The notes under the pieces are model-generated. The model was given only the letters and a program-made list of their open reading frames with translations, was not told the DNA's origin and did no database searches. The translations under genes were made by a program, and so were the position numbers. From positions 38,918,887-38,982,886 of the forward strand of contig NC_056034.1 of NCBI RefSeq assembly GCF_004379255.2: DNA of 64,000 nucleotides, read 5' to 3'. Below, one piece after another: positions 12,031-23,240 of this stretch. The stretch is from Salvia splendens (lineage: Eukaryota > Streptophyta > Magnoliopsida > Lamiales > Lamiaceae). Every line of letters starts with the position of its first letter. The first letter of the stretch is position 1.

Positions 12031-12540
12031 CCATTCTATGTAATTTTGGCCCTCAGGTTTGTTTTCTTTAAGAATTGCAGAAAGAGAATTGAATGACTTT
12101 TTGACGAGATTTACTATTTGTCATAAACTTATGTAAGAAATTTGAGTATATTAACCATAAAACTTTTCAAAATCTTAAAATTGTTAAATTAAAATCTTGT
12201 ACCCTCCATAAGAGGTTAATACACATTAAAATTTTAGCATTTTACTGGTCACAACACCGACGAATAGTCCAGATACCACATAATGGCATGGCCGCCTAAT
12301 ATGCCTAAGCAAGACCATCAGATTTAGCATTACAGAATCTCATTTCTACAAAACACTCCCATAACAATGTTCATGTGTTGCTAATAAAATCAAGCTATCT
12401 CATAAATTCTGTGTGAACTCTCGAATCTCGTAGTTTCTTAGGATTATTGTCCCCATATAATGGGTGGCGATAATATTAGAAACTACATTCTAGTTCATAC
12501 TATTTGTATTTGAGAAGTCCGCCCTCATGAACTTATTATT
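12031..12540. other. Spacer between the two inverted copia halves
   Basis: I see no frame or repeat here. It is the centre of the inverted arrangement 10141-15631. Confidence 0.45.
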
Positions 12541-14097
12541 TCTTAGGATTATTGTGAATGGGTGAAAGCAATGGATTCGGAACTACAATCTATGATAGAC
12601 AAAGACGTCTACGATTTGTCCGTCCTACCCGAAGGCTGTATTGCCATTGGGAGTAAGTGGATATACAAGCGTAAATGTGGACCCAATGGACGAGTTAAAG
12701 TTTTAAGGCAAGACTAGTGGCCAAGTGGTATACCCAAATGGAAGGTTTCGATTACGACGAAACCTTCTCCCCGGTGGCCGTGCTCAAATCGATCCAGATA
12801 CTTTTGTCTATAGCAGCTTACATTGATTGGGATGTGTGGCAGATGGACGTTAAGACTGCGTTCTTGAATGGGAGTCTTGAGGAGACCATCTACATGAAAC
12901 AACTCGAAGGATATGTCGTGAAGGGCAAGGAACACATGGTTTGGAAGCTTAAGAAGACCATTTATGGCCTCAAGCAAGAATCTTGATCATGGAACCAGTG
13001 TTTCGATCAGACTGTTCATAAGTTAGGATTTGAAAAGTGCCCAAATGAAAACTGCGTTTATAAGAAGGTTGAAAAGGGGAATGTGTGGTCTTAGTTTTAT
13101 ATGCAGATGACATTCTTCTAATTAAAAATAATAAAAAGATGTTGTCATCAGTACGAACTTGGTTGTCGAACTAGTTCGAGATGAAGGATATGGGAGACGC
13201 GGGACACATCCTCGGATCAAGGTTTTTCGGAATCGTGAGAAGAGGACGTTGTGCTTATCTCAGGAACCTTACATCGACACTGTACTTAGTCACTTTAGCA
13301 TGCAAGATGCCAAGAAAGGTTTCTTACCTTTTAGACATGACATCCATTTATCTCAAGGAATGTGCCCCAAAACGCCATCTGAGATAGAAGAGATGAGAAG
13401 GATACCACATGCTTCGGCAGTTGGAAGTCTCATGTATGCTATGCTTTGTACAAGGCCTGATATTTGCTTTGCTGTTGGCATGGTGGCAAGATATCAGTCG
13501 AATCCGGGCTAAGGACATTGGACTGCCGCAAAGAACATACTCAAGTACCTTAAACGGACTAAGGACTATGCTCTAGTTTACAATGCAGCCGAGCTCTGTC
13601 CTTCGGGATATACTGACTCAGATTTTCAAACTGATCAGGACTCGAGAAAATCTACTTCTGGATATGTGTTCACCTTAGGACGTGTAGCCGTAATTTGGAA
13701 GAGTGTGAAGCAGAAATGCATCGCGGACTCTACCATAGAAGCCGAGTTTGTAGCCGCTTCGGAGGCTGCAAAGGAGGCTGTATGGTTCAAGAACTTCCTT
13801 ATGGACTTAGGTGTGGTTACGAATCTGCCCAAGAGCATCACCATTTATTGTGACAATTATGGTGTTGTGGTAAACTCGAAAGAACCACGGGCTCACAAAG
13901 CGAGCAAACACATAAAGAGGAAGTATCATATCATTAGAGATATAGTGCAGAGAGGAGGCATACAAGTGGTCAAGATTGCGTCAGAGAACAACCTGGCAGA
14001 TCCTTTTACAAAGGCATTGGCGGGGAAACCGTTCGAGCACCATGTTGAAGGGATGAGAGTTCGACTCATTCAAGACCTCAACTCGCTTTCAGTATAA
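12541..14097 (+). pseudogene. Copia family A/C RT and RNase H, plus strand, frameshifted
   Basis: The frame starts near [17 protein letters not shown] and runs through RT motifs ([64 protein letters not shown]), then YADD near 13101-13112, SLMYAMLCTRPDICFAVG and an RNase H end (DSTIEAEFVAASEAAKEAVW, NLADPFTKALAGKPFEHH) stopping at 14097. There are several stops and frameshifts (for example a stop after YGLKQES). It is the closest relative in the window of element A at 12-1550. No gag or integrase precedes it on this strand. Confidence 0.9.
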
Positions 14098-14151
14098 GTG
14101 GGAGAATTAGACATAGTGCACATTTATTTTGTATACTCGAAAGTTGTTTTG

Positions 14152-14167
14152 AGTATAAGTGGGAGAT
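14152..14167 (+). promoter_or_regulatory. Polypurine tract of copia family A/C
   Basis: AGTATAAGTGGGAGAT lies directly before the LTR start TGTTAGAG. A second copy of AGTATAAGTGGGAGA sits 62 bp upstream (from 14091), at the end of the coding frame, so the PPT region is duplicated. Confidence 0.7.
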
Positions 14168-15631
14168 TGTTAGAGTTTGTATACTAGAAATCAGCTTTCG
14201 AGTGATTGAATACTGTAAAACTCTATATTTTATTTTCTAATGGATGCAACAGATTATTTTTGTCATAATGTTGTTATGTTTTACATTTAATAAATGTTTA
14301 TTGCATATTTAAATGTATAAGCAACGTAACAAAGTCTAAGTCTTTGTTTTAGTAGACCGGTTGTGGGCGTCGTCCACATTAAGGTAACACGGTCAGTTCT
14401 GAACAAAGAAAAATAAGAATTTCACAACCTAGATAAGCCTAGACTACCTATTGTGAAAGGTTGCAATGTCAGTCTGCATATTTCTAAGCCTTACTAAAAT
14501 AAGATGACATTGGTGTGGTATAACACTGAATTGGATCTAACAGCGAGACAAGTCTTTATGCTATCTACTAAAAGACGAGGTATTGATAATTAATTTCTAA
14601 TCAATGTATGTTAGCATTAAGCATACGGTATTGATTATGCACTACTTTGACTTACCAAATGGTGCAGGTTTTTCGCAACCTAAGAATCCTGGTATATTGG
14701 GTAGTGGTGATTAATATTTAGCGGTGGTAGGATTGATATTATATTGAATCGTGCGCGAGGTGAGTCTCGTTTGATAACATCCACAAGAGGAGCTCGAAAC
14801 AATGTTTTATTATTCGGAACCTAGCTAGTTGGAGTTTGATTACTCTATGAATAATAAATAAGTGTTTCTTGCTAAGTCCACTCTTGGAGTTAATAATATG
14901 TTAATTAATTAAGTTCATAGGAGACATTAATTAATTAATGGATGTTTCTATCTTAAGCACGAGAAATGAACAACAAACAAATGGAAACCCGGAATACTTC
15001 TAATTTCGGATTTGGATGGACAGTGCAATATTACTTCTGTAGTGGTTGCTCGTAATATTCCAATATAAGCTTATATTAAATTATGGGTTCAATTTAATTA
15101 GTAAGAAGCTAATTGGGGGAGGCCATATCCAAATTCTTCCATAGATCCCTGACCGGGCCTAATATGTGACTTAATATAAATAGGAGAATAAATGAGATAG
15201 AAAATAGACTTAATTTCATTTGAAATTTTCTTCCCCCCATATACTGTAGAGGACGAAAATTTTCTCCTCAGCTGTCCCTGTGAGATATAATTTCTGTCCT
15301 ATTCATTTAAATCCTAGTATTCTGGTGAAATCAGCCCGCACTGATATCAGCCTATAGTCCGAGAACCATTCAGAAGATCCGTGGTTTAGTACTCAAGATC
15401 TTCACGTGGAGAAGGCGCTAGCTATCTTCAAATCTTTGGAGAATCAACGAGGTAAATTGGCTAACTCCGTAGTAAGCATGTTTTAGGTTTTAATTACGCT
15501 AGAACATGATTCAATTCAAGTTGTGAACATAATACATGTGAGAATTACGCGAATAGAATTTGTTAAATAATCTGCTAAATAGATCGAGATATTATGTGAT
15601 CAATCTAATGCACGCTTCCGCCGCCAACCCC
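14168..15631 (+). repeat. 3' LTR of copia family A/C (about 1.46 kb)
   Basis: It starts TGTTAGAGTTTGTATAC right after the polypurine tract and ends at CCGCCAACCCC. It matches 10141-11497 in inverse orientation across its length. It includes a TATA-like region around 15170-15185 (TTAATATAAATAGGAG). An LTR of this length is long for copia. Confidence 0.85.
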
Positions 15632-16724
15632 TTTAGGAGGTTGGACTTAGGCAAAACATGTTAGACTTTTACTAATTAAATTGAAGCCCAATTTAATACA
15701 AGTCTGACAAATAATTATTATCAGCCACTACAGTAAAATAATAGTGACTGCCCGTGCAATCCCAAATTACGAGTAATCCAGACTTTACCTCTTTAATTTA
15801 TTATTTCTCGTGTTTAAGATATAAATATCCATTAATTATCCATTAATTAATTTAAGTATATCCATTAATTAATTTAAGTATGCTATTTGACTTTAGTTAA
15901 TTAATACTCCCTCCGTCCCAAGCTACTCGCACTTATTTCCTTTTTGGGCGTCCCAAGCTACTTGCACTCTTTCCATTTTTAGTAAAAATTTTCACCTACA
16001 GAAGTCATTTTTGACTTTCCTATACACTCATTCCTTAATCTCCGTGCCGAAAAGGAAAGGGGCGAGTAGCCCGGGACGGAGGGAGTATATTTTTTCAAGA
16101 GTTGTCTAGTTCAAAATCATTATTTATTATTCTGGAATAAATTCCAACCGGCCAGGTTTCTGAATAATAAAACCTTTTTCGAACATCTCTTGAGAATATT
16201 ATCAAACTGGACTCACCCAGCACACGATTCATTGCAATAACAATACTAGCACCTCTAGACATTGATCACTACTACCCAAGATACCAGGATTCTTGGATTG
16301 CGAAAAATCCACACCATTTGATAAATCAAAGTAGTGCATAATCAATATCGTATGCTCAACGTTATATCAACAATGATTAAGAAATAGCAATCACCGAGAC
16401 CTCGTCTTTCAGTAAATAACAAGAAAGACTTATCTCAACTGTTAGATCCTTCAATGCTATACCACATCAGTGTCGTTTATTTCCTAAGGTAAGGAAGCAT
16501 GCGGACTGACACTGCAGCCTTTCACGATAGGTAGCCAAAGCCTATCTAGGTTGTGAAATTCTATTTCTCTTCTACAAAGAACCGACTGCGTCACCTTCTG
16601 TGAACGTCTTTCACGACCAGTCTACTATTGCAGAAGAATTGGACTTGGTTGTTTCTTATACATTTAAATGGTTGTTTCACAAGCAAACACCAATGCGATA
16701 AAATTACTTCTTCTCGCCTTGGGT
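15632..16724 (-). repeat. Diverged LTR related to family A/C, minus orientation
   Basis: Blocks such as TACTAATTAAATTGAAGCCCA, ATCAGCCACTACAG, CACACCATTTGATAAATCAAAG, TTTCACGATAGGTAG and CTTATACATTTAAATGG follow the same order as 10660-11470, with many substitutions. It abuts the end of the plus-strand LTR at 15631. A Stowaway MITE is inserted in it at 15905-16089. Confidence 0.7.
15905..16089. mobile_element. Stowaway MITE
   Basis: TACTCCCTCCGTCCCAAGCT at the left and CCGGGACGGAGGGAGTA at the right form terminal inverted repeats flanked by TA, the Tc1/mariner Stowaway pattern. No coding content. Confidence 0.9.
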
Positions 16725-16915
16725 TTTTTTTTTTTTTTTTTAAAAAAATTAACTTCATATATTTATATCATATATATGAAGGAGGAAATTACAAATACAA
16801 ATCAACTCCTATAACAAGGAGGAAAGACAAATTACGCCACCCAGGGTTCGAACTCGAGACCTCCAGGATGGACGCGGTATCCAACACCCTTTACCGTTAG
16901 GCCAAGGGGCTTGGA
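16725..16915 (-). mobile_element. tRNA-derived SINE, minus strand
   Basis: On the minus strand it reads TTGGCCTAACGGTAAAGGG (A box-like), CTCGAGTTCGAACCCTGG (B box), then TCCTCCTTGTTATAGGAGTT and an A tract; on the plus strand this is the T run near 16725-16742. The 3' part matches the SINE at 9475-9594, and the 5' part is better preserved here. I could not define target site duplications with confidence. Confidence 0.8.
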
Positions 16916-18686
16916 TTGTAGAGTTTATTGTATACAAGCAATTCTATCCGTGCAACATGCTCAAAATATGCTTTTCAGTATACCAATCCTAACAGGTATA
17001 TCCTGCCAAATAGAAGCACCCCTGGGGTGCTTCCTAAAAGATACAGTCCGGAAAGAATCAGTTCAAGGAGTCAGTACCCTATGGCAAATCTGGCGAAAGC
17101 AAACTTGACTGAAATGGCCAGGGCATTTGAAGCTGCTCTTTATGAAGAAGAACAGCTCCCTCAAACGGTAGAAGAAGCTATGAAAATTTCTCCCTGGAGG
17201 GAGGCAATGTTGGTAGAGATGCAGGGCCTGATAAAAAACAAGACATGAGAAGTGTGCTTAAAACCAAATGGAGCCAAGACTGTAGGTTGTAGATGGGTCT
17301 TTACTATCAAAAGGAGGCCAGATGGATCAATTGAATGGTATAAGGTGAGATTGGTAGCCAAGGGATACACTCAGACATATGGAGTCGACTATGCTGAGAC
17401 TTTCTCCCCAGTGGCAAGAATGAGTACTATTCGAGTACTATTTTCCGTAGCGGCAAATAGGGAGTGGCCACTATACCAATTTGATGTGACAAATGATTTT
17501 TTACATGGGGAACAGTCCAAACCAATCTACGCGGAGCCACTGCTAGGCTTCTCTGGAGAATTTAAAGGATGAAAGGTGTACAAACTCAAGAAGACAATGT
17601 ATGGGCTGAAGCAATCTCCTAGGGCATGGTTTGGGAGGTTCACTGAGGTAATGAAGAAGTATGAGTACAAGCAAAGCAACTCCGATCACACGTTGTTCCT
17701 AAAAAAGGAGAGAAAGGAAAATTACATGCTTGATCATTTATGTAGATCGTATGATTCTCACAGGGGATGATGATGAGATCAAACAGTTGAAGAAGAATCT
17801 CTTTGCTGAATTCCAAATGAAGGACCTTGGCCTACTCAAATACTTTCTGGGAATTGAAGTACTAAGGTCGAAGAGGGGAATCATTATCAGCCAGAGGAAA
17901 TATGTACTTGATCTGTTGGCAGAAACTGGAATGCTAGACTGCAAACTAGCTGATACTCCTATGGCACAGAATCACGGTTTGCAAATAGTCAAAGGAGTTG
18001 AATCTACTCATCGCACGAGATACCAGCGTCTGGTTGGGAAATTAATCTACTTGTCCCATACCAGACCTGACGTTGCATATGTTGTTGGAGTGGTCAGCCA
18101 GTTCATGCACGCACCTCAAGCAACTCACTGGGAGGTAGCTCTTAGGATTGTAAGGTACCTAAAGGGGACGCCAGGACATGGAGTGATGTTCGAGAATCAT
18201 GGACACTTGGAGATCCACGGTTTCACATATACTGACTGGGCAGGAAATCCAAATAACAGAAAATCAACTGCAGGGTACTTTACCTTTGTTGGAGGTAATC
18301 TTGTTACGTGGCGAAGCAAGAAGCAAAAGGTTGTTTCCCTATCTAGTGCAGAAGCTGAGTTTCGAGGAATCAAGAGTTGTTTGACTGAGATTTTATGGCT
18401 GAAGAAGCTAATGACAGAGCTAAGCCTAAATTCACAAAGATCGTGTAAGTTGTTCTGTGATAACAAAGCGGCGATTAGCATATCTGAAAACCCTGTTCAG
18501 CACAATAGGACAAAACACGTAGAGGTGGATAGACACTTCATCAAAGATAACATAGAAGCCAAAATAGTAGAGCTCCCGTTTATGAGGTCCGAAGACCAGT
18601 TGGCCGATATTCTGACTAAGGTTGTGGATTCAAGAAGCTTCCGCGAAATACTGAGCAAGTTAAGAATGAGTGACCTCATTACTTAA
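16916..18686 (+). pseudogene. Copia element D RT and RNase H, frameshifted
   Basis: Pieces in order: linker (NRSTPGVLPKRYSPE), RT start (NGAKTVGCRWVFTIKRRPDG, VAKGYTQTYGVDYAETFSPV), YKLKKTMYGLKQSPRAWFGR, then a frame change into 17730-18686, which begins IIYVDRMILTGDD. The RT box therefore reads YVDR, not YVDD. RNase H follows (TDWAGNPNNRKSTAGYF, LSSAEAEFRGIKSC, FCDNKAAISI, QLADILTKV) and ends at TAA 18684-18686. Gag, protease and integrase are missing upstream. This is a third copia family, unlike A and B. Confidence 0.9.
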
Positions 18687-18824
18687 CTTGAGGGGGGGGG
18701 GGGTGTTTTGGAGAATAATTGGAGGAGAATCCTTACCATGTTTAGCTATAGTTTTACCTATTAAAGGACATGTAAATCATTGTGTAAAATATACAAGTAA
18801 ATGAATAGAAATCTCCTCCTTTAA
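18687..18824 (+). repeat. Polypurine tract and start of the 3' LTR of copia D
   Basis: After the stop codon comes a G-rich tract (about 18691-18703), then TGTTTTGGAGAATAATTGG, a plausible LTR start. The LTR is cut after about 120 bp by a Tourist-like insertion; part of it may continue after 18985. Confidence 0.55.
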
Positions 18825-18985
18825 TCATATTGTGGATGTCCGCCGAAATGTCCTTGGGGATGTCCGCTATTGTGCAGTGGGATGTCCTTATGACGTGGCA
18901 GTGCAGTGGGATGTCCTTATGACGTGGCAGGAGGTGTTTTTGGGATGTCCGCCGGGACATCCGCCCCATTGCGGATGCTCTTATG
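18825..18985. mobile_element. Tourist/Harbinger-like MITE fragment with internal tandem duplication
   Basis: The segment has ATTGTGGATGTCCGCC at the left and GCCCCATTGCGGATGCTCTTA at the right, the type of end seen in PIF/Harbinger MITEs. Inside, GTGCAGTGGGATGTCC followed by TTATGACGTGGCA occurs twice in tandem (about 18875-18932). Confidence 0.55.
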
Positions 18986-19134
18986 TGGATTATTATTTCT
19001 CTGTATAAGGCATTTGTACGGCTTAATAATTGTGTAAAAATTGCACTGTTGCGGTCAAAGAAAAGAGATTTGTATTATGCTGAAGATATGATATGTGGTG
19101 GATTAAGATCGAGGGATGACCATACAAAATGTGT

Positions 19135-19390
19135 TACTCCCCCGTCCTAGATAATTTGTCTCATTTTTCCATTTCGGTCTGTCCTACATAATTTGTCTCA
19201 TTTCACTTATTACCATTTTTGATAGTGGACCTCATATTCCACTAACTCATTCCTACTCACATTTTATTATAAAACTAATGTATAAAAGTAGAACTCACAT
19301 TCCCGTAACTTTTTTAACTCATTTTTTATTACATTTTTTAAAACCCATGCTCAGTCAAAGTGAGACGAATTATCTGGGACGGAGGGAGTA
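19135..19390. mobile_element. Stowaway MITE
   Basis: TACTCCCCCGTCCTAG at the left and CTGGGACGGAGGGAGTA at the right. It lies within duplicated unit 1. The corresponding place in unit 2 (near 33130) has no such element. Confidence 0.85.
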
Positions 19391-19446
19391 ACTCAGTAAA
19401 ATTATTGAACCCTTTTGTGTGTAAAACTAACACATATTATTGGGCT

Positions 19447-21041
19447 TTAGAGCATCCACTACGCGGCGCGCTGGCGTCCCGCGACCCGTCCCGAAGAGAC
19501 GGGTCCGTCGCGCGTCGCGTTGCAGCACCCGTCCCGTGCCGTCCCGTCTCGCATTCCGTCCCGCGTCCCGTGTCGCCTAGACAAGCGACGGGCCGTCTCG
19601 CCACGCGCCTATGCGACATGGCGCGACCCGGCGTCGTGCGTGACGCCCACTCGCCGCCCCGCGAGTGGGCGTCGTCACGTGCTGATGCAATAAATAATTT
19701 TTTTTTAAAATTTTGAATTTTTTTTAAAAAATATAAAATATAAAAAAAAATTTCTAACGGTAATAATACCGTTTTGTTGTTTTTTTTATTATTTTTTTTT
19801 ATTTTTAAATTAATTTTTTTACTCTATAAATACTCCTACACTCATCCTCATTTCACACACAACTATACATCTATTCTTCTATCATCTAAATTTCCTCTTA
19901 AATTTCCTCTCATCACAAGATGTCCGGCGAAGGCAACTACGACGGTTCCGGCTCCGGCGCGTGGGATCTCAACGCCTTTGCCGATTGGGAGACCATGATC
20001 AACACACTGGGCGGTTCCAATGCGTCGACGCCGGGGACCTAGGGTTCGGCGACGCCGGGGGGGGGGGGGGTACCACACCGAAAGGCTCCCGCAAGCGCAA
20101 ATATAAAATGCTCCGCTCTCACTTTGACCGAGTCGACCGACAGGTCAAAAAATTCTGCGGCCTCTACTCGGCCGAAGCGGCGCGCTACCAAAGCGGCGCC
20201 ACGGCAACCGATATTTTGACGTCCGCTTTGCGCACCTACTACCAGGACACCCGTCAATAATTCAGATTTGTTGATGTTTGGCATGCCGTGAAGGACGAGG
20301 AACGGTGGGCCGGCGGTTTCCGCTCTAGCTTGGGCTCAAACTCGAAGCGCACTAAGCATACGACGAGTGGCCAATACTCGTCAGTTGGTGACACCGCTGA
20401 GGGCATCAGCCCACATGATGCTGAATCGCAGGAGTTTGCGGGTACAGTCGGCGATGCTGGAGGATCCAGTCGTGGGCGCCGTCGGCCGCAAGGGACGAAG
20501 GCGGCTAGAGCGAGGAAGGGCCGAGGCGAATCAAGCCAGGCGGCCTCGGGATCGGGCTCGCGGGGAGGCTCGGACACACTTATGGTGGCGTACATGACCG
20601 CCACAATGGCGGACACTTCCCACTTCTCGCACGCCCAATTCGCGGCCTGGTGGAACGGAATTGTGCATATGGCAGCACAACTTGGCCTTCCGACTCCCCC
20701 TCAACCTCGACCGCCTTCGGAGGATGATTAGCCGGCGGAGTAGTTTTTTTTATTTTCTTTAAATTTGTATTTTAAATTTTGTTGTGTGTTTTTTTATGTT
20801 GTGTGTTTTTTTAATAAAGTGTGTTTTTTAATAATGTGTGTTTGTTTTAATTGAATTGGGTTGAAAAAAATAAAAAATTAAATTAAATGAATAGTAATTT
20901 AAGGGACGGAATAAGGGACGGTTAAGGGACGGAGGGTTGCAGGTTCCGTCCCTTAGTTAAGGGATGGAGGAATAAAGTATAGTGGGGCCCTCAAATAGTA
21001 GTTTAATGGCCGGTGGAGGGACAGCGTAGTGGATGGCCTTA
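19447..21041 (+). mobile_element. PIF/Harbinger-type element with TTA target duplication
   Basis: The ends are GAGCATCCACTACG (from 19450) and, reversed, GGCCATCCACTACG (to 21038), flanked by TTA at 19447-19449 and 21039-21041, the three-base duplication of PIF/Harbinger elements. It is GC-rich compared with its surroundings. It carries one broken ORF (19920-20731) and no transposase. AAGGGACGG-type repeats near 20900-20960 mirror CCCGTCCC repeats at 19480-19570. Confidence 0.8.
19920..20731 (+). pseudogene. Harbinger-element ORF1-like (Myb/SANT-like) protein, broken
   Basis: The frame opens with MSGEGNYDGSGSGAWDLNAF and stops at TAG 20039-20041. Just after lies a run of 14 G (about 20057-20070), which probably accounts for the frame change. 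The second frame reads KGSRKRKYKMLRSHFDRVDR, then stops at TAA 20258-20260 and continues in the same frame with VWHAVKDEERWAGGF, a polar Ser/Gly-rich region and a C terminus FAAWWNGIVHMAAQLGLPTP. The WHAVKDEERW segment resembles the ORF1 proteins of plant Harbinger elements that are often annotated as glutathione S-transferase T3-like or NAM-associated. At least one stop and one frameshift make it a pseudogene. Confidence 0.7.
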
Positions 21042-21397
21042 AGCTGAGGTGAGTTTGTAGAAAAGTGGGCGGTGCACCATTTTCTATTAGGCCTCCAGTC
21101 CATAAAATATATTTGAGCTGAGATGGGATTCTATTGGGCTTTTACTTCAGTGTTGTAATTTTGATGGATGAGCATATTTGCTTTAATAGAATGTACATAC
21201 TTTTAGTGATAACTTTAGCTAATTGAGAAAAATGAAATAATTGCAATTTTTTATTAAGGCAGTAGTAAATTGTTGGAAATTTTATAAAGTTATGGTCATT
21301 CTGCAATTTTTAAAAATAGCTAAAAATTTGTGATTTACTCCACTTGTCTATCTTAAATAGTCTCATTAGTAGACGATACGACATTCAAATTAGGAGA
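21042..21397. other. Unit 1 duplicated segment, no gene
   Basis: Contains AAAAGTGGGCGGTGCACCAT, matching AAAAGTGTGCGGTGCACCCT at 33224-33243, so this is part of the duplicated unit. Nothing coding is seen. Confidence 0.6.
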
Positions 21398-21690
21398 TAC
21401 TCCCTCCGTTCGTAAATAGGAGTCCCGTTTTTCCATTTTAGTCTGTCCGTGAATAGGAGTTCCGTTTTTTTTATTTTAGTCCGTCCGTGAATAGGAGTCC
21501 CGGTTCACTTTTACAATAAATGGTAATAAGGTCCCACCTTTCACTAACTCATTCCACTCACATTTCATTTAAAACTAATAATATAAATGGACCCCTTTTT
21601 CACTAACTTTTTTCCACCTATTTTTCTTAACATTTCTTAAAACCTATGCCGCCAAGAAATGAGACTTCTAATGGCGGATAGAGGGAGTAT
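21398..21690. mobile_element. Stowaway MITE
   Basis: TACTCCCTCCGTTCGTAAAT at the left and GGCGGATAGAGGGAGTA at the right. Confidence 0.85.
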
Positions 21691-21837
21691 AAAAGAAAAT
21701 GTAGATAAAATTGAAGATTGAGATAAAAAAGTGAGTACTAATAAATTAGGAAACATGTCTATTGTATGTATGAGACTAATTTGAGTGGACGGACAGAAAT
21801 TGAAAGATAAGATTATCTTTTATGCACAGATAAAATA

Positions 21838-22099
21838 TACTTCCTCCGTTTCTGAAAATTTGTCACTTATTTCCATTTTCGTACGTCCCTAAAAATTTGT
21901 CATCTTTTACTTTTATCATTTTTTTGTAGTGGACCCCACATTCCACTAACTCAATCTCACTAACATTTTATTATAAAACTAAAATATAAAAGTAGGACCC
22001 ACATGACACTAACTTTTTCAACTCACTTTCTATTTCATTTCTTAAAACCCGTGCCGGCCGGGTCAAATGGTGATAAATTATAGGGGATGGAGGGAGTAC
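21838..22099. mobile_element. Stowaway MITE
   Basis: TACTTCCTCCGTTTCTG at the left and GGGGATGGAGGGAGTA at the right. Confidence 0.85.
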
Positions 22100-22239
22100 A
22101 TTGTTCATAATCAATTCAAGACTTTTAAATAATAAGTACTTGTGATAGCTGAAATTCGAGTTTATATCTCCATCAGAATCTTCCCCTTTATAATTTTGAT
22201 CAGATGACAATATATTTAATACTAGTTTAACTACATTAT

Positions 22240-23240
22240 AAATTTGAGACACATATATATGTTGCATCCACATTGTACCCGCACATAGACGATTTGCGAA
22301 TAAATAAAATAACATTTGATCTGGTGTAAATGGGGCGGGTCAGGGAACTGGAGTGTGAGATAAAGTTCTGATATGTGCACTATATTTGGTTATTTTTATC
22401 AAATCTTAATGCCCGTGACTAGTAAATTTCACTATATTCTACTATTGTTATATCTTATCAATTGTCATCCATCAGAAACATTTTTGTCCATAACTACTGT
22501 TGCTACTTTTAAACATTAACTCACATCTTAGTGTGTGTTTTTTATCTTGGAAATTATAGAGCGATAAACATTCTAAAACTTCCATATATGGATTAAAACG
22601 ACCATTATGCACCAGATAATATTAAATATTAATTGTCCTTGTCATAATCTTCTTGTTATGATTTAAGGTGTTTCGCAATTTGGTTCTCAAAGACTTAAAA
22701 TTAAGATGATCTCTAAGGAAATTGAAATGCTAGCTAGCATATTCTTTATCATGTCTCAAACAATAAATAAGGAATATATGTCTTGATTGGGTTAAAAAAT
22801 GAATTAAGAGAGTAGTATATTACTTCAGTTATCTAGACTAATTAATTTTATGTGTTCAATAATTATTCAATTTTAGTTTACTTTAATAAAGAAAAATTAG
22901 CAACTCAAAAGCGTAATTAGTTTCTACTACCAAAATATTCCAAGCAATACTCATAAAAAGAATAAAAAGGATTCCAAATCATACAGTACAATTTAGAATT
23001 GAACCCATATTACAAAGCAATAGTAGAAAAATATTATCTGCTCATAATTCACAAAAAGTGATATAAATTCATGAATCATCAATAATCACACGCATTTCCC
23101 AATATGTATATATTGTGCCTGTGGTTATGACCTCATCTATGTGCAATTTTCATTCTCTTCCCAACTTCACCTCATCCAATTCAAATTAGATGCTACTAGT
23201 ATAAAATACTACTACTACTCAACAAAAAATATTTCCCAAA
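22240..23240 (+). repeat. Displaced copy of the SUMO-like gene promoter region (duplicated unit 1)
   Basis: It matches 34240-35270, directly upstream of the second SUMO-like gene, in order and orientation. Shared blocks include GCGAATAAATAAAAT, GGTCAGGGAACT, CAATTGT(C/T)ATCCATCAGAAA, TTCATGAATCATCAATAATC, ATATTGTGCCTGTGGTTAT and CATCCAATTCAAATTAGA. In unit 1 no SUMO-like exon follows; the first SUMO-like gene starts at 29992. The simplest reading is that insertions between 23240 and about 29930 separated gene 1 from its promoter region. Confidence 0.7.

Noticed and set aside
12714..12977. Minus-strand frame of 87 codons
   Set aside because: Antisense to the clear copia RT frame at the same place.
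20254..20616. Minus-strand frame of 120 codons
   Set aside because: Shadow of the Harbinger ORF1 on the plus strand, explained by the GC-rich codon pattern.
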